Assembly: GCA_019454225.1 (NCBI GenBank)
Contig: CP075370.1
Span: 1,168,001-1,232,000 of the forward strand
Length of the DNA: 64,000 nucleotides
Source of the DNA: Paracoccaceae bacterium
GTDB taxonomy: Bacteria; Pseudomonadota; Alphaproteobacteria; Rhodobacterales; Rhodobacteraceae
Direction: 5' to 3'
Under the pieces are notes generated by a model that saw nothing but the letters and a program-made list of their open reading frames with translations, did no database searches and was not told the origin of the DNA. The translations under genes and the position numbers were made by a program. Positions 1-10,390 of this stretch are shown one piece after another. Each line of letters opens with the position of its first letter. The first letter of the stretch is position 1.

Positions 1-1607
<1,607 letters not shown>

Positions 1608-1711
1608 GGATGCTCCTTCGATACGGGCGCGTCGGTGCGGACGGGGCGGGGTGCGAATCAGTTGCGCACCATCCCGACTCAATAGCGCGAATCACGGCAG
1701 GGGAAAGCGGA

Positions 1712-3643
1712 TCAGCGCCTTTTCTTGATCCAGGGCTCACTGTCGAGCAGCTCCTGCAGCCTTCGGGAGAGTGCCGCGCGATCCTCTCCAAGGTCGTTTC
1801 CGGTGTCCAGCGGCGTCCGTTCCGCCGAGTGCGCCGCATGCGCCGCCTGCGACAGCCGCCATGTGATCCCCTCGTCCGCCAGCCCGGTCATGTCCTCCAT
1901 CGCCTCGATGATCTCGGCCCGGACACCTCGGCGCGCGGACAGTTTGGCAAAGCCCTCCGCCAGACAGAGCCGGACCAGTTCGTCCTCAGCGGACGGACGC
2001 GCCGGAGGGGCAACGCGAACATGGGCGTCGGCGGCCAGCCGTTCAAGGACCGCGCGCGCATCCTGCGGCAGGGCGTCGCGAAGCGCCGACGGGTCGCAGG
2101 GATGCAGTGCCAGCAGCGCATGGCGCAGAACGTCGTGTCCTTCACCCTTGAACGCCGTCGTTTCAACCTCTGGAAGGAATGTCTCGACCATGCGGGGATG
2201 GCCGCAAAGCGTTGCGAGGATCACCGCCTCGATCAGGATCTCTGACTGCGCCTCGTCACCGGTCACCAGCGAAGAGGCACGGGCCGTCGCGGTGGGGGCC
2301 GCCAGATGCCTCCGCGCGGCCGGATCGGTGCCGCGCCCGCGTGGCGGGGTCGGGCGACGGCCCTGACCGAACAGTTCCCACCGCATGCGGCGGATTTCTT
2401 CGGCGTAATGGGCGCGGATCGAAGTGTCCCTGATCGTGTCGATGGCCGCGCGCAGCCGCTTGTCCAGAGCGGCGCGGCGTTCGGGGCTGTCCAGGATCGC
2501 GCCCTCGGTTTCCCTGCGCCATAGCAGGTTGACCATAGGTTCCGCAGCCGCGATCACGCGGCCCATCGCCGCCGCGCCCTCGGCCCGGATCAGGTCGTCT
2601 GGGTCCTTGCCGCCCGGCAGCATCGCAAAGCGCAGGCCTTGTCCGGCCTCGATCAGGGGCAGCGCCAGGTCCACCACCCGCAGCCCCGCGCGTATGCCCG
2701 CCGGATCGCCATCGAGCGCGATCACCGGTTCCGGATGGACGCGCCACATCAGGCGCAACTGTTCCTCGGTCACGGCGGTGCCGAGGGGGGCGACCGCAGC
2801 CCCGAAACCCGCATCGACCAACGCGATCACGTCCATGTAGCCCTCGGCCACGATCAGCGGCTGGCCCTTGCCTGCCGCCTCGCGCGCCGGACCGAGGTTG
2901 AACAGGTTGTGACCCTTGTCGAACAGTTCTGTCTCGGGCCCGTTCAGGTATTTTGCTCGTGCGTTCGGATCCATCGCCCGGCCGCCGAGAGAAATCGCGC
3001 GCCCCCGACCGTCTCGGATCGGAAAGATGATACGGCCCCGGAACCGGTCGTAGAAACTGCCATCTTCCGCCCTGGCCGCCAGGCCCGCGGTTTCGAGCAT
3101 GTCGATGCCGATGCCCTTCTGGGCCAGGGCCGAGATCAGGAATGTCCTTGCATCCGGTGCGTAACCGATTTCCCAGCGGTCAAGCGTTGCGTCCGACAGG
3201 CGCCGCCGTGCCAGATAGTCGCGTGCCGGACCGGCAGCCGCCGTGCGCAACTGCAGTCGGTAGACCTTGACGGCCTCTTCCATCACCGCGGCCAACTGCG
3301 TCCGCCTGTCCGCCCGCTGGGCAGCCTGCGGATCGCGTGCCGGCATCGTCATGCCCGCCTCGCGCGCCAGTTCCTCGACCGCCTCCATGAAACCGATGTT
3401 GCCGCTCTCCTTGAGAAAGGTCAGCGCGTCGCCCTTGGCATGGCATCCGAAGCAATAGTAAAACCCCTTGCGATCATCCACATGGAAGCTGGCCGACTTT
3501 TCCTGGTGGAACGGGCAGGGCGCCCACCAGTCGCCCTTGGCCATGTTCGACTTGCGCATGTCCCATGTGACCCGGCGCCCCACGATGGACGACAGCGTGA
3601 TGCGGGTGCGCAACTCGTCGATGAAACCGGGAGGCAGACTCAT
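1712..3643 (-). CDS. dnaG: DNA primase DnaG
   Basis: Synthesises the RNA primers for chromosome replication. At 643 aa it is a normal length for the family. The start at 3643 (MSLPPGFIDELRTRI) is chosen because the family begins exactly there; the open frame extends upstream but into low-quality, Arg/Pro-rich sequence. The zinc-binding CHC2 module is visible (C43-P-F-H46 and C64-F-G-C67). It is followed by the TOPRIM core with EGYMDV and ALDGDPAG (the acidic residues that bind metal), and a C-terminal helicase-binding region. It lies upstream of rpoD on the same strand with a 104-bp gap, so co-transcription is likely. Confidence 0.97.
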   Translation of the reverse strand: MSLPPGFIDELRTRITLSSIVGRRVTWDMRKSNMAKGDWWAPCPFHQEKSASFHVDDRKGFYYCFGCHAKGDALTFLKESGNIGFMEAVEELAREAGMTMPARDPQAAQRADRRTQLAAVMEEAVKVYRLQLRTAAAGPARDYLARRRLSDATLDRWEIGYAPDARTFLISALAQKGIGIDMLETAGLAARAEDGSFYDRFRGRIIFPIRDGRGRAISLGGRAMDPNARAKYLNGPETELFDKGHNLFNLGPAREAAGKGQPLIVAEGYMDVIALVDAGFGAAVAPLGTAVTEEQLRLMWRVHPEPVIALDGDPAGIRAGLRVVDLALPLIEAGQGLRFAMLPGGKDPDDLIRAEGAAAMGRVIAAAEPMVNLLWRRETEGAILDSPERRAALDKRLRAAIDTIRDTSIRAHYAEEIRRMRWELFGQGRRPTPPRGRGTDPAARRHLAAPTATARASSLVTGDEAQSEILIEAVILATLCGHPRMVETFLPEVETTAFKGEGHDVLRHALLALHPCDPSALRDALPQDARAVLERLAADAHVRVAPPARPSAEDELVRLCLAEGFAKLSARRGVRAEIIEAMEDMTGLADEGITWRLSQAAHAAHSAERTPLDTGNDLGEDRAALSRRLQELLDSEPWIKKRR

Positions 3644-3819
3644 GCCCGCGAATATCGGTGCCGGGGGCGGCCGTGTCCAGCAGGGCCGGCGGCCTGACTG
3701 CCGGCGCAATGCAGGTTCGCGGCCGCTGCCGGCCCGTGACCGCGCGACGCCTGCGACGGCTGCCTGAAGCTCGCTGTCATCGGACATGAAACGACTCGCT
3801 TGCGGCGGCTGTGTCCTGA

Positions 3820-3838
3820 TGTATACAGTTGGATACAA
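3820..3838. promoter_or_regulatory. candidate operator (TGTATACA plus TTGGATACAA) in the dnaG / AbrB-protein divergent region
   Basis: The sequence TGTATACAGTTGGATACAA contains the perfect 8-bp palindrome TGTATACA followed by the near-palindrome TTGGATACAA, 20 bp before the chosen start of the AbrB-type gene. Half-sites of the form TTGTAT/ATACAA are typical of GntR-family operators. That assignment is an inference from pattern only. Confidence 0.35.
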
Positions 3839-3857
3839 ATCTGCGCAGGGAGACATC

Positions 3858-4892
3858 ATGCCGCCCGACATGGCCCGACGCGGGGCAACGCTGGCCCTTG
3901 CACTGGCGGGCGCCGTGCTGTTCCACCTGTTGCATCTGCCCTTGCCATTCCTGTTCGGCCCGATGGCGGCGTGCCTGATCGCCGCGCTGGCCGGTGCGCC
4001 GCTGAAGGGCATGGGGCCGGTTTCGACGCTGGCGCGGACGGTTCTGGGCGCGGCGGTCGGGGCCTCGATCACGCCCGAGGTCGTCGGACGTATTCCCCAG
4101 ATGGCGGGCAGCGTGGCACTGGTGCCGGTGTATGTGGCGATCATCGGACTGGTGGGGTTCCCGTTCTTCCGGCGTATGGGTCACGATCCGGCGACGGCGT
4201 GGTATGCCGCAATGCCGGGCGGATTGCAGGACATGGTTGCCTTCGGGCAGGAGGCGGGGGCGGATGTGCGCGCGCTGTCTCTGATCCATGCGACGCGCGT
4301 GCTGATCATCGTGACGATGGCGCCGGTCATCCTGACCTGGGCTTACGGATCGAGCCTGAGCGGTGCGATCGGCACCCCGGCGCGCGACATGCCGATGGGC
4401 GAGTTGGTCATTCTGGCCGTGGCGGCCGTGGCGGGTTGGAAGATCGCGGAGCGGATAGGGTTGTTCGGGGCCTCGATCCTTGGGCCGATGATCCTGACGG
4501 CGGCGCTGTCGCTGGCCGATGTAGTCCACACGCGCCCGCCCGCCGAGGCGATCCTGGCGGCGCAACTGTTCATCGGGCTGGGGATCGGCGTGCAGTATGT
4601 CGGCGTCACCTGGCGCGAACTGCGGGCTTTCGTGCTGTCGGGGTTGGCCTTTGTTGTCCTTCTGGCCGCGCTCGCCGCGCTGTTCACCGAAATCGTCACC
4701 CTGTCCGGCCTCGCCCGCCCGGTCGAGGGCTTCCTGGCCTTTGCGCCCGGTGGGCAGGCGGAAATGACGGTGCTGGCGCTGGTCACGGGGGCGGACCTGG
4801 GCTTTGTGATCCTGCACCACCTGACGCGGATGGTCGTCGTGATCCTGGGCGCGCCCGTCGCCGCCCGGCTGGTGGGCGTCAGGCGCGGATAG
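3858..4892 (+). CDS. AbrB-family integral membrane protein (PF05145, 'ammonia monooxygenase'-like)
   Basis: A 344-aa, very hydrophobic protein with about ten predicted membrane segments in two similar halves. Each half carries the family's glycine/proline-rich signature: LFGPMAACLIAAL and AMPGGLQDMVAFG in the first half, SILGPMILTAAL and FAPGGQAEMTVLAL in the second. This internal duplication defines the AbrB-duplication (PF05145) membrane family; its transported substrate is not established. The ATG at 3858 follows a purine-rich AGGGAGA. The frame is open further upstream (from 3786), but that part is not hydrophobic and overlaps the candidate operator at 3820-3838. The gene converges on the hydroxyacid dehydrogenase with only 5 bp between stop codons. 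It may be functionally linked to the tricarboxylate locus, but that is only a neighbourhood argument. Confidence 0.85.
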   Translation: MPPDMARRGATLALALAGAVLFHLLHLPLPFLFGPMAACLIAALAGAPLKGMGPVSTLARTVLGAAVGASITPEVVGRIPQMAGSVALVPVYVAIIGLVGFPFFRRMGHDPATAWYAAMPGGLQDMVAFGQEAGADVRALSLIHATRVLIIVTMAPVILTWAYGSSLSGAIGTPARDMPMGELVILAVAAVAGWKIAERIGLFGASILGPMILTAALSLADVVHTRPPAEAILAAQLFIGLGIGVQYVGVTWRELRAFVLSGLAFVVLLAALAALFTEIVTLSGLARPVEGFLAFAPGGQAEMTVLALVTGADLGFVILHHLTRMVVVILGAPVAARLVGVRRG

Positions 4893-4897
4893 CGGAA

Positions 4898-5875
4898 CTA
4901 AGCCCCGCGGTCCCAGACTTCGGGGTTGATCATGTGGATCGGCATTCCGGCCGCATAGGCGTTGACCTGATCGAAGATATCGCTGAACTGCAGGTCAAGT
5001 TCGTCCTCGGTCACATAGCCGATATGGGGTGTCGGCAGGACATTCGGATGTGTCAGCAGCCCGTGCTGCGGGTCGCGCAGGGGCTCGGTGTCAAAGACAT
5101 CGACCGCCGCATGGATGCGGCCCCGGGCGATCTCTGCCTCCAGCACGCCGGGCGCGATCAGCCCTGATCGGGAGGTGTTCACCAGAAGGCTGCGCGGGCG
5201 CATCGCCGCCAGATCGGCGGCGGTGATGATGCCTTTCGTTTCCGGCTTCAGTCGGACATGCAGGCTGACGATATCGGAGGTCGCAAAGAAGGACTCGCGG
5301 CCGTCCGCAACGGTCTTGCCATCGCCGCGGGCGCGGGCACGGCCTGCCTCGGACGCCCACCACTGGACCTGCATCCCCAGGGCCAGGGCATAGCCCTGAA
5401 CCGCCCGGGCGATGCGGCCATAGCCGTAAAGGCCGAGCGTCCGCCCGCGCAGGGTGCGACCGACGCCCATCTGCCAATCGCCCTGCCGGATGCTGGCCAC
5501 CTGCTGCGGGATCTGACGGAAGCTGGCCAGCATCAGCGCAAGCGTCAGCTCTGCCGCCGCATAGGAGGGGGCGTCGCCATGCATGTTGGAACAGAGCAGC
5601 ACCCCGTTGCGGGTGCAGGCAACCACATCGACATGGGGGTAGACGCTGCGCTGGCTGATCAGACGTAGGTTGGGCAGGCAGTCCAGAAGTTCGGCGCCAA
5701 TCCGTGTTCTTTCGCGAAACAGCACCAGCGCCTCGGCCTCCTGCACCCGTACGGCCAGTCGGGCCGGGTCGGGTTCGTGATCGGTCCATACGGTGACATC
5801 GTGGCCCGCCAGCCGCTGGAAACAGGGCAAACCGCGCAGCGTATCGAACCAGTCGTCCAGAATATGGATCTTCAT
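4898..5875 (-). CDS. D-2-hydroxyacid dehydrogenase family protein (NAD(P)-dependent)
   Basis: A 325-aa cytoplasmic oxidoreductase of the formate/glycerate dehydrogenase superfamily, interconverting a 2-hydroxyacid and its 2-oxoacid. The Rossmann motif is seen as LGLYGYGRIAR near residue 150. The catalytic set is present: Arg in NTSRSGLI, Glu in DVFDTEPL and His in PTPHIGYVT. The start codon overlaps the stop of the upstream GalD-like gene (ATGA at 5872-5875), so the two are translationally coupled. Being last in the tct-galD cluster, it probably acts on a product of the imported or isomerised di/tricarboxylate. The exact substrate cannot be read from the sequence. Confidence 0.9.
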   Translation of the reverse strand: MKIHILDDWFDTLRGLPCFQRLAGHDVTVWTDHEPDPARLAVRVQEAEALVLFRERTRIGAELLDCLPNLRLISQRSVYPHVDVVACTRNGVLLCSNMHGDAPSYAAAELTLALMLASFRQIPQQVASIRQGDWQMGVGRTLRGRTLGLYGYGRIARAVQGYALALGMQVQWWASEAGRARARGDGKTVADGRESFFATSDIVSLHVRLKPETKGIITAADLAAMRPRSLLVNTSRSGLIAPGVLEAEIARGRIHAAVDVFDTEPLRDPQHGLLTHPNVLPTPHIGYVTEDELDLQFSDIFDQVNAYAAGMPIHMINPEVWDRGA

Positions 5876-6966
5876 TTCCCGTCCCAGACCGCCCCCTGCA
5901 CCATCACTTCGCCCCGGGCCAGAAGCCGCGCGGTGCGCAGGAGCCCGGCCGACTTCAGGACAAAACCGTTGCTACCGTTTTCATAGTCGACAGTCACGTC
6001 GATGGCGCCGCTGGGATGTTCGATCAGGACCAGGGCAGGCACGCCCTGGGGCGCGGTGAACAGCCCCTCGGCCACGGTGCCGGGGGTCAGGACGCAGGAC
6101 GCCAGACATTGCGCCCCGGTCACCGCCATCGTCGGATGGCAGTTCCACGGCATGAAGTAGCGCGCGGTGACAGTGCCGCCCTGCCGTGGCGGGGCGAGAA
6201 GCGCGAATTTCGGGGTGACCGATTTCGAAACGTCGCCCATGCCCATCTTTTGCCCTGCCTGCAGGCGGATCGGCTCCATCCGGGCGTAGAAGTCGCGGTT
6301 GGCGTCCAGTTCTTCGACCGTCTCATAGCCTGTCAGGCCGAAGTCGCTGGCGCGGGCGATGGCGATGGGCATGGCCACGTCCATGCAGGTCACCTCGATC
6401 CCGTCGATCACGTCGCGCAGCTGCCCGGTCGGCAACAGGGCGCCGGTCGATGACCCCACCACATCCATGAAGTTCAGGAACACCGGAGCCGCCGTGCCGG
6501 GCACGCCATCGATCGCGGCATCGCCGGCATAATCCACCTGACCGCCCGGTGTGCGCACGACGGCCTCGACCTTGGCGCCGGTGTTGACCGAGCGGATGCG
6601 GATGCGCGTGACATCGCCTTGCGGGTCGATCAGCCCCATTTCCAGCGCGGCCGGCCCGACGCCCGACAGGATGTTGCCGCAGGTAGGCTTGAAGTCCACC
6701 AGCCCATCCTCGACGCTGACCTGCGCAAAGAAATAGTCGATGTCGCAATCGTTCGTGTCCGACCGCGACAGCATGGCCACCTTGGTCGTCACCGCCGCCC
6801 CGCCGCCGATGCCGTCGATGTTCAGCCGGTGCCCCGACCCGACCGCGGCGACCAGAACGCGGGCCAGCGTCTCGCGGTCCTGCGGCAGGTCCTCGCGCCG
6901 GAAGTACGGCCCGCGCGAGGTGCCGCCGCGAAAGAAATGAAAGGGAATGGCGGTCTGGGCCATCAT
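5872..6966 (-). CDS. PrpF/GalD-family protein, probable 4-oxalomesaconate tautomerase
   Basis: A 364-aa protein of the PrpF family, a two-domain, diaminopimelate-epimerase-like fold that moves double bonds in unsaturated tricarboxylates. Recognisable blocks are RGGTSRGPYF near the N-terminus, NIDGIGGGAAVTTKVA, the Cys motif PTCGNILSGVGP, VPGTAAPVFLNF, PTGQLRDVIDGIEVTC and AVTGAQCLA. Together these resemble the GalD type (4-oxalomesaconate keto/enol tautomerase of gallate and protocatechuate catabolism) more than methylaconitate isomerases. The start MMAQTAIPF at 6966 follows GAGG. The gene lies downstream of the fused TctAB permease and overlaps the dehydrogenase gene, suggesting a pathway that imports and then processes a tricarboxylate-like acid. 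Confidence 0.85.
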   Translation of the reverse strand: MMAQTAIPFHFFRGGTSRGPYFRREDLPQDRETLARVLVAAVGSGHRLNIDGIGGGAAVTTKVAMLSRSDTNDCDIDYFFAQVSVEDGLVDFKPTCGNILSGVGPAALEMGLIDPQGDVTRIRIRSVNTGAKVEAVVRTPGGQVDYAGDAAIDGVPGTAAPVFLNFMDVVGSSTGALLPTGQLRDVIDGIEVTCMDVAMPIAIARASDFGLTGYETVEELDANRDFYARMEPIRLQAGQKMGMGDVSKSVTPKFALLAPPRQGGTVTARYFMPWNCHPTMAVTGAQCLASCVLTPGTVAEGLFTAPQGVPALVLIEHPSGAIDVTVDYENGSNGFVLKSAGLLRTARLLARGEVMVQGAVWDGK

Positions 6967-6985
6967 CGTATCCTCATGCAAACGG

Positions 6986-7014
6986 AAAAGGCCCGCGCCG
7001 GGGGGCGCGGGGCC
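6986..7014 (-). terminator. GC-rich hairpin with T-run between tctAB and the galD-like gene (attenuator or terminator)
   Basis: On the minus strand, about 9 bp after the permease stop, two arms (GGCCCCGCGCC and GGCGCGGGCC, one bulged base) flank a CCCC loop and are followed by TTTT. This has the form of an intrinsic terminator lying inside the transcription unit, just before the galD-like start. It could lower expression of the two enzyme genes relative to the transporter. Confidence 0.6.
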
Positions 7015-7022
7015 GGATGCGG

Positions 7023-9017
7023 TCAGCGGAAAGGCCAGGGCAGGTCCGCGGCGTCCTGCAACAGCCCCGAGGGGAAGTTCAGCGCCAGCGCCCAGGCCAG
7101 CAGCAGGATGAACCCCGCCGCCGCCGCCGTCATCAGCACCACGGCCAGCGGCCCGGCCTTGGCCCGGACGATCAGGAACGCCGGAAAGAACACCAGCAGC
7201 GCCGCATAGAACCCGACCAGCGCCGTCAGCCCGACCAGTCCGGCGATCCAGGCCAGCCCGCCCCACAGGCTGCCGATGCCCGGCTGGCCGACATGGTCAC
7301 CCGTCAGCTCGCCGTCGAAATGCGCGTGGTGCCCGGTCTTGCCTGCCACCAGTTGCGGGATCAGGACGGCCAGCATCCCCAGCCCGATCACCGCCACCGA
7401 CAGCGGAAACACCTGCGCCAGGAAATCGTGTTTCAACGCATCAAGCAGCGCGACCAGCAGCACCGCACCCATGGCCAGCGCAAAGCCGATCTGCGGCAGA
7501 TGCACCCGCAGGCCCGGCTTGTCCGGCGCGTCATCGGCCTTGGGCACGACGCTGCCGTGCTCATCCACCCGGTTGCGCAGCCCGAAGTATACCGAGGCCA
7601 GCGTCATCAGCCCGATGACGATCACCCCGGGACGTCCCAGGAAGGACCAGCCGTTGAACTGCAGCGCCTGGTAGAGATAGGTCTCGGCCTGCGGAGCCAG
7701 CACATAGCCGATCAGCAGTGCCGGGCGCGGCCAGCCGAACCGCTTCATCAGGACGCCCAGTACCCCCAGCACCAGCAGCGCGACCAGATCGGCCAGCGAC
7801 CGCGTGGCCTGGAAAGCGGCGAAGCAGATCAGGACGATCATGAAGGGGGCGAGGCGCTGGAATGGGATCTGCGTCAGCCGCGAGATCGGGATGGCCAGCG
7901 CAAGGCAGATGGCCGCGCCCATCACGTTGGCCAGCGCCAGCGACCAGACCACCGAATAGGTGATGTGCAGATCCGACCCCACCATCGCGGGGCCGGGCTG
8001 GATGCCGAGCAGCACCATGCCACCCAGGAACACCGCCATGGCCCCCGACCCCGGGATGCCGAACAGCATCGTCGGCAGCAGCGCGCCGCCCTGCATGGCA
8101 TTGTTGGCGCTTTCCGGCGCGATCACGCCGCGGATGTCGCCCTTGCCGAACTGCGGGTCCTTCTTGACCGTCTGCACGGCGTGGCCATAGGCGATCCAGT
8201 CCACCACCGATCCGCCAAGGCCGGGAATGGCGCCGATGATGCAGCCCAGCCCCGCGCATCGCATCGACAGCCAGACATTCGCCCACCAGTCGCGGAAGCC
8301 CTGGAACCAGCCCGACCCCAGCGCATGGCCCGATGCGATGGCCGAGTTCTTGCGCAACAGGTCGGCAATTTCCGGGATGGCGAAGAAGCCAAGGCCCACG
8401 ATCACCAGCGGGATGCCGTCATAGAGATAGTCGAAGCCGAAGATCATGCGGAATTCGCCGGTGGCTGGCGCCCCGCCGATCGAGCCGATGATCAGGCCGA
8501 TGCAGCAGGCCGCCAGCCCCTTGGCCAGGCTGCGCCCGGCGAGGACCGCCACCATCGACAGGCCGAACAGGGCCAGCATGAACAATTCGGCCGACCCGAA
8601 GGACAGGATGATCGGCCGCGCGACGACCACGAACCCGGTCAGCACCACCGCGCCGAAGATGCCGCCCGCCATGGACGAGATGAAGGCCGCCGACAGCGCC
8701 CGGGCCGCCTGGCCCTGCCGGGCAAGGGGAAAGCCGTCCAGTACGGTCGCCTGGCTGGCCGAGGACCCGGGAATGCCCATCAGGACCGACGAGAAGGTGT
8801 CCGATGTCGGGATCACCGCGACTAGTCCGATCAGCATCGCAAGGGCGGTGATCTCGTCCATGCCGTAGAGGAACGGGATCAGCAGCGACAGGCCGGCGAT
8901 GCCGCCAAGCCCGGGGATGACGCCGATCACCAGCCCGACCGAGACGCCGATCAGCATGTAGAACAGGTGCTCGAGGGTCAGCAGCGCGCCAAGCGCGGTG
9001 AAAAGGGTATCGACCAC
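7023..9017 (-). CDS. tctA: tripartite tricarboxylate transporter permease, TctA fused to TctB
   Basis: A 664-aa inner-membrane permease. Residues 1 to about 500 are TctA (PF01970): the start VDTLFTALGALLTLEHLFYMLIGVSVG, the paired GVIPGLGG and GAIPGLGG motifs, and the conserved IPGSSAS and GIPGSGAMA segments. After a hydrophilic linker (RVDEHGSVVPKADD), about 150 residues with four hydrophobic segments match the small TctB subunit, which in the classical system is a separate gene. No separate tctB is present, so the fusion supplies both membrane subunits. Translation starts at a GTG (9017). It lies 104 bp downstream of the binding-protein gene, with a hairpin in between. Confidence 0.93.
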   Translation of the reverse strand: MVDTLFTALGALLTLEHLFYMLIGVSVGLVIGVIPGLGGIAGLSLLIPFLYGMDEITALAMLIGLVAVIPTSDTFSSVLMGIPGSSASQATVLDGFPLARQGQAARALSAAFISSMAGGIFGAVVLTGFVVVARPIILSFGSAELFMLALFGLSMVAVLAGRSLAKGLAACCIGLIIGSIGGAPATGEFRMIFGFDYLYDGIPLVIVGLGFFAIPEIADLLRKNSAIASGHALGSGWFQGFRDWWANVWLSMRCAGLGCIIGAIPGLGGSVVDWIAYGHAVQTVKKDPQFGKGDIRGVIAPESANNAMQGGALLPTMLFGIPGSGAMAVFLGGMVLLGIQPGPAMVGSDLHITYSVVWSLALANVMGAAICLALAIPISRLTQIPFQRLAPFMIVLICFAAFQATRSLADLVALLVLGVLGVLMKRFGWPRPALLIGYVLAPQAETYLYQALQFNGWSFLGRPGVIVIGLMTLASVYFGLRNRVDEHGSVVPKADDAPDKPGLRVHLPQIGFALAMGAVLLVALLDALKHDFLAQVFPLSVAVIGLGMLAVLIPQLVAGKTGHHAHFDGELTGDHVGQPGIGSLWGGLAWIAGLVGLTALVGFYAALLVFFPAFLIVRAKAGPLAVVLMTAAAAGFILLLAWALALNFPSGLLQDAADLPWPFR

Positions 9018-9080
9018 GGCCGGACACTCCCCGTGTTGGTCGCGCGGCGGCGACGGGTCAGCAATCAGAGCGGGACAGGG

Positions 9081-9104
9081 TGCGGGTGGCTCGGGCCACC
9101 CGCA
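9081..9104 (-). promoter_or_regulatory. intercistronic hairpin between tctC and tctAB
   Basis: TGCGGGTGGC and GCCACCCGCA form a perfect 10-bp stem with a 4-nt loop, 17 bp after the tctC stop codon and with no T-run. Hairpins in this position commonly protect the upstream binding-protein message and raise its level over the permease. Here that role is inferred from position and shape. Confidence 0.6.
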
Positions 9105-9121
9105 GGAAGATGGCCGAGGGA

Positions 9122-10228
9122 TCAGTCCTCGCCCAGCTTCACGCCGTATTCGGTGCCCAGCATGCCGGCCACCTGCTTGCGCAGTTCGGGGGCGATGGTC
9201 GTGCCCTTCTCGAAGAGCGCCTGCGCCAGCTGGCCGGTCACCTGGTCGTACGAGCCCAGCACCGCCTCGGCATTGGCCAGGTAGTCGGGGTCGGCCTTCA
9301 TGTCCTCGAACGCCTTCTGGTAGGCCGCCACGATGTCGTCGGGCGTGTCCTTCGGCAGGAACACCATCTTCTGCGCCGGGAAACCGGCGGTGAAGAAGGC
9401 GAAGTAGGCGTCATAATCGGCGCCCGACGGGGCGTTGCCGGTCAGGGTCTGGTACGCCTCGACAAAGGACGGCAGGTCCGGGAAGGTCGGGTCGCGCACG
9501 ACCTCGCCCGCCTCGTTCAGCACGCCCCAGCTGAACAGCGGAACGGCCTGACCGGCATCGACCAGCGGCTGCACGCTTTTGATGTAGGCCGACGAGGTCT
9601 GGTAATCGATGTTGGTCTCGCCACGTTCGAAGGCCAGGCGGCCGTCGCCGCGGCCCTTGAAGCCGAAGACGTGCTGCACGTCGAAGCCCATCAGCCGGAA
9701 GCCCAGAAGCGGCACCAGGTCCAGCGAGGTCGCGCCCTGGCTGGCATAGACCAGTTGCTGGCCCTTCAGCATGCCGATGTCTTGAGGCCCCTTCAGGCCC
9801 AGGGCCGGGGTGGTATAGACCACGCCGCCGGTCGGGCCGGCCATCGCGATCTTCCAGTCCTTGTATTCGTAGCGCACGCGCGGGTCGCCCAGGAGATACG
9901 GGAACTGAGTGGAGCCCGAGGTGCCCAGGATCATCAGGCCATCGGGCTTGGCCCGGGCGGCGAACAGGTTGGTCCCCTTGGTCGAGCCGCCGCCGGGTTC
10001 GTTGACGACGACCACGACCGGGTTGCCCGGCAGGTACTTTGACAGAAGCGGCGCGTTGAAACGGGCCCAGGTGTCCGACCCGCCCCCGGCCGAGAACGGG
10101 ATGATCCATTCCACCGTCTTTCCGGAGAAATCGGCCTCTGCAGTCGCGGGGCCCGCAAGGCCAAGTGCCATCGCGCCGGCTGCCAGTCCAAGCGCCACGC
10201 GCCGGGTAATCTTCGTTTGTTCCGTCAT
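9122..10228 (-). CDS. tctC: tripartite tricarboxylate transporter substrate-binding protein (TctC/Bug family)
   Basis: A periplasmic solute-binding protein of 368 aa that delivers a carboxylate to the TctAB permease. The N-terminus MTEQTKITRRVALGLAAGAMAL...PATA is a signal peptide with a twin-Arg pair, so Tat or Sec export is possible. The mature part begins EADFSGKTVEWIIPFSAGGGSDTWARF, the typical Bug-family opening with the P-loop-like GGGSD, followed by the NEPGGGSTKG motif. The start is at 10228; the frame is open further upstream but has no signal-like sequence there. It is the first gene of the minus-strand unit, divergent from tctDE with 162 bp between them, so the two-component system likely controls it. 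Confidence 0.93.
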   Translation of the reverse strand: MTEQTKITRRVALGLAAGAMALGLAGPATAEADFSGKTVEWIIPFSAGGGSDTWARFNAPLLSKYLPGNPVVVVVNEPGGGSTKGTNLFAARAKPDGLMILGTSGSTQFPYLLGDPRVRYEYKDWKIAMAGPTGGVVYTTPALGLKGPQDIGMLKGQQLVYASQGATSLDLVPLLGFRLMGFDVQHVFGFKGRGDGRLAFERGETNIDYQTSSAYIKSVQPLVDAGQAVPLFSWGVLNEAGEVVRDPTFPDLPSFVEAYQTLTGNAPSGADYDAYFAFFTAGFPAQKMVFLPKDTPDDIVAAYQKAFEDMKADPDYLANAEAVLGSYDQVTGQLAQALFEKGTTIAPELRKQVAGMLGTEYGVKLGED

Positions 10229-10390
10229 GTCGTCCTCCCTCGTGTCCAGTCTCGCACGCACTGCGCCCCGCGGGCGCGGGGACAGCGCAGGATTCAGCCG
10301 TGCTTGATTTTTCCTCCCCAGCCCGGCTTCATCGGAAATGAATAGGGGGATTTCCTGTCGGCAACCTGTCCGGTCGGAAGAAAGATTGCG

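Noticed and set aside
3644-4144. N-terminal extension of DnaG to an upstream ATG
   Set aside because: It would overlap the divergent AbrB-type gene, and the extra residues are not found in primases; the family starts at 3643.
7017-8825. 602-codon plus-strand frame opposite the TctAB permease
   Set aside because: Gln/Arg/His-rich shadow without family resemblance; the minus strand encodes the permease.
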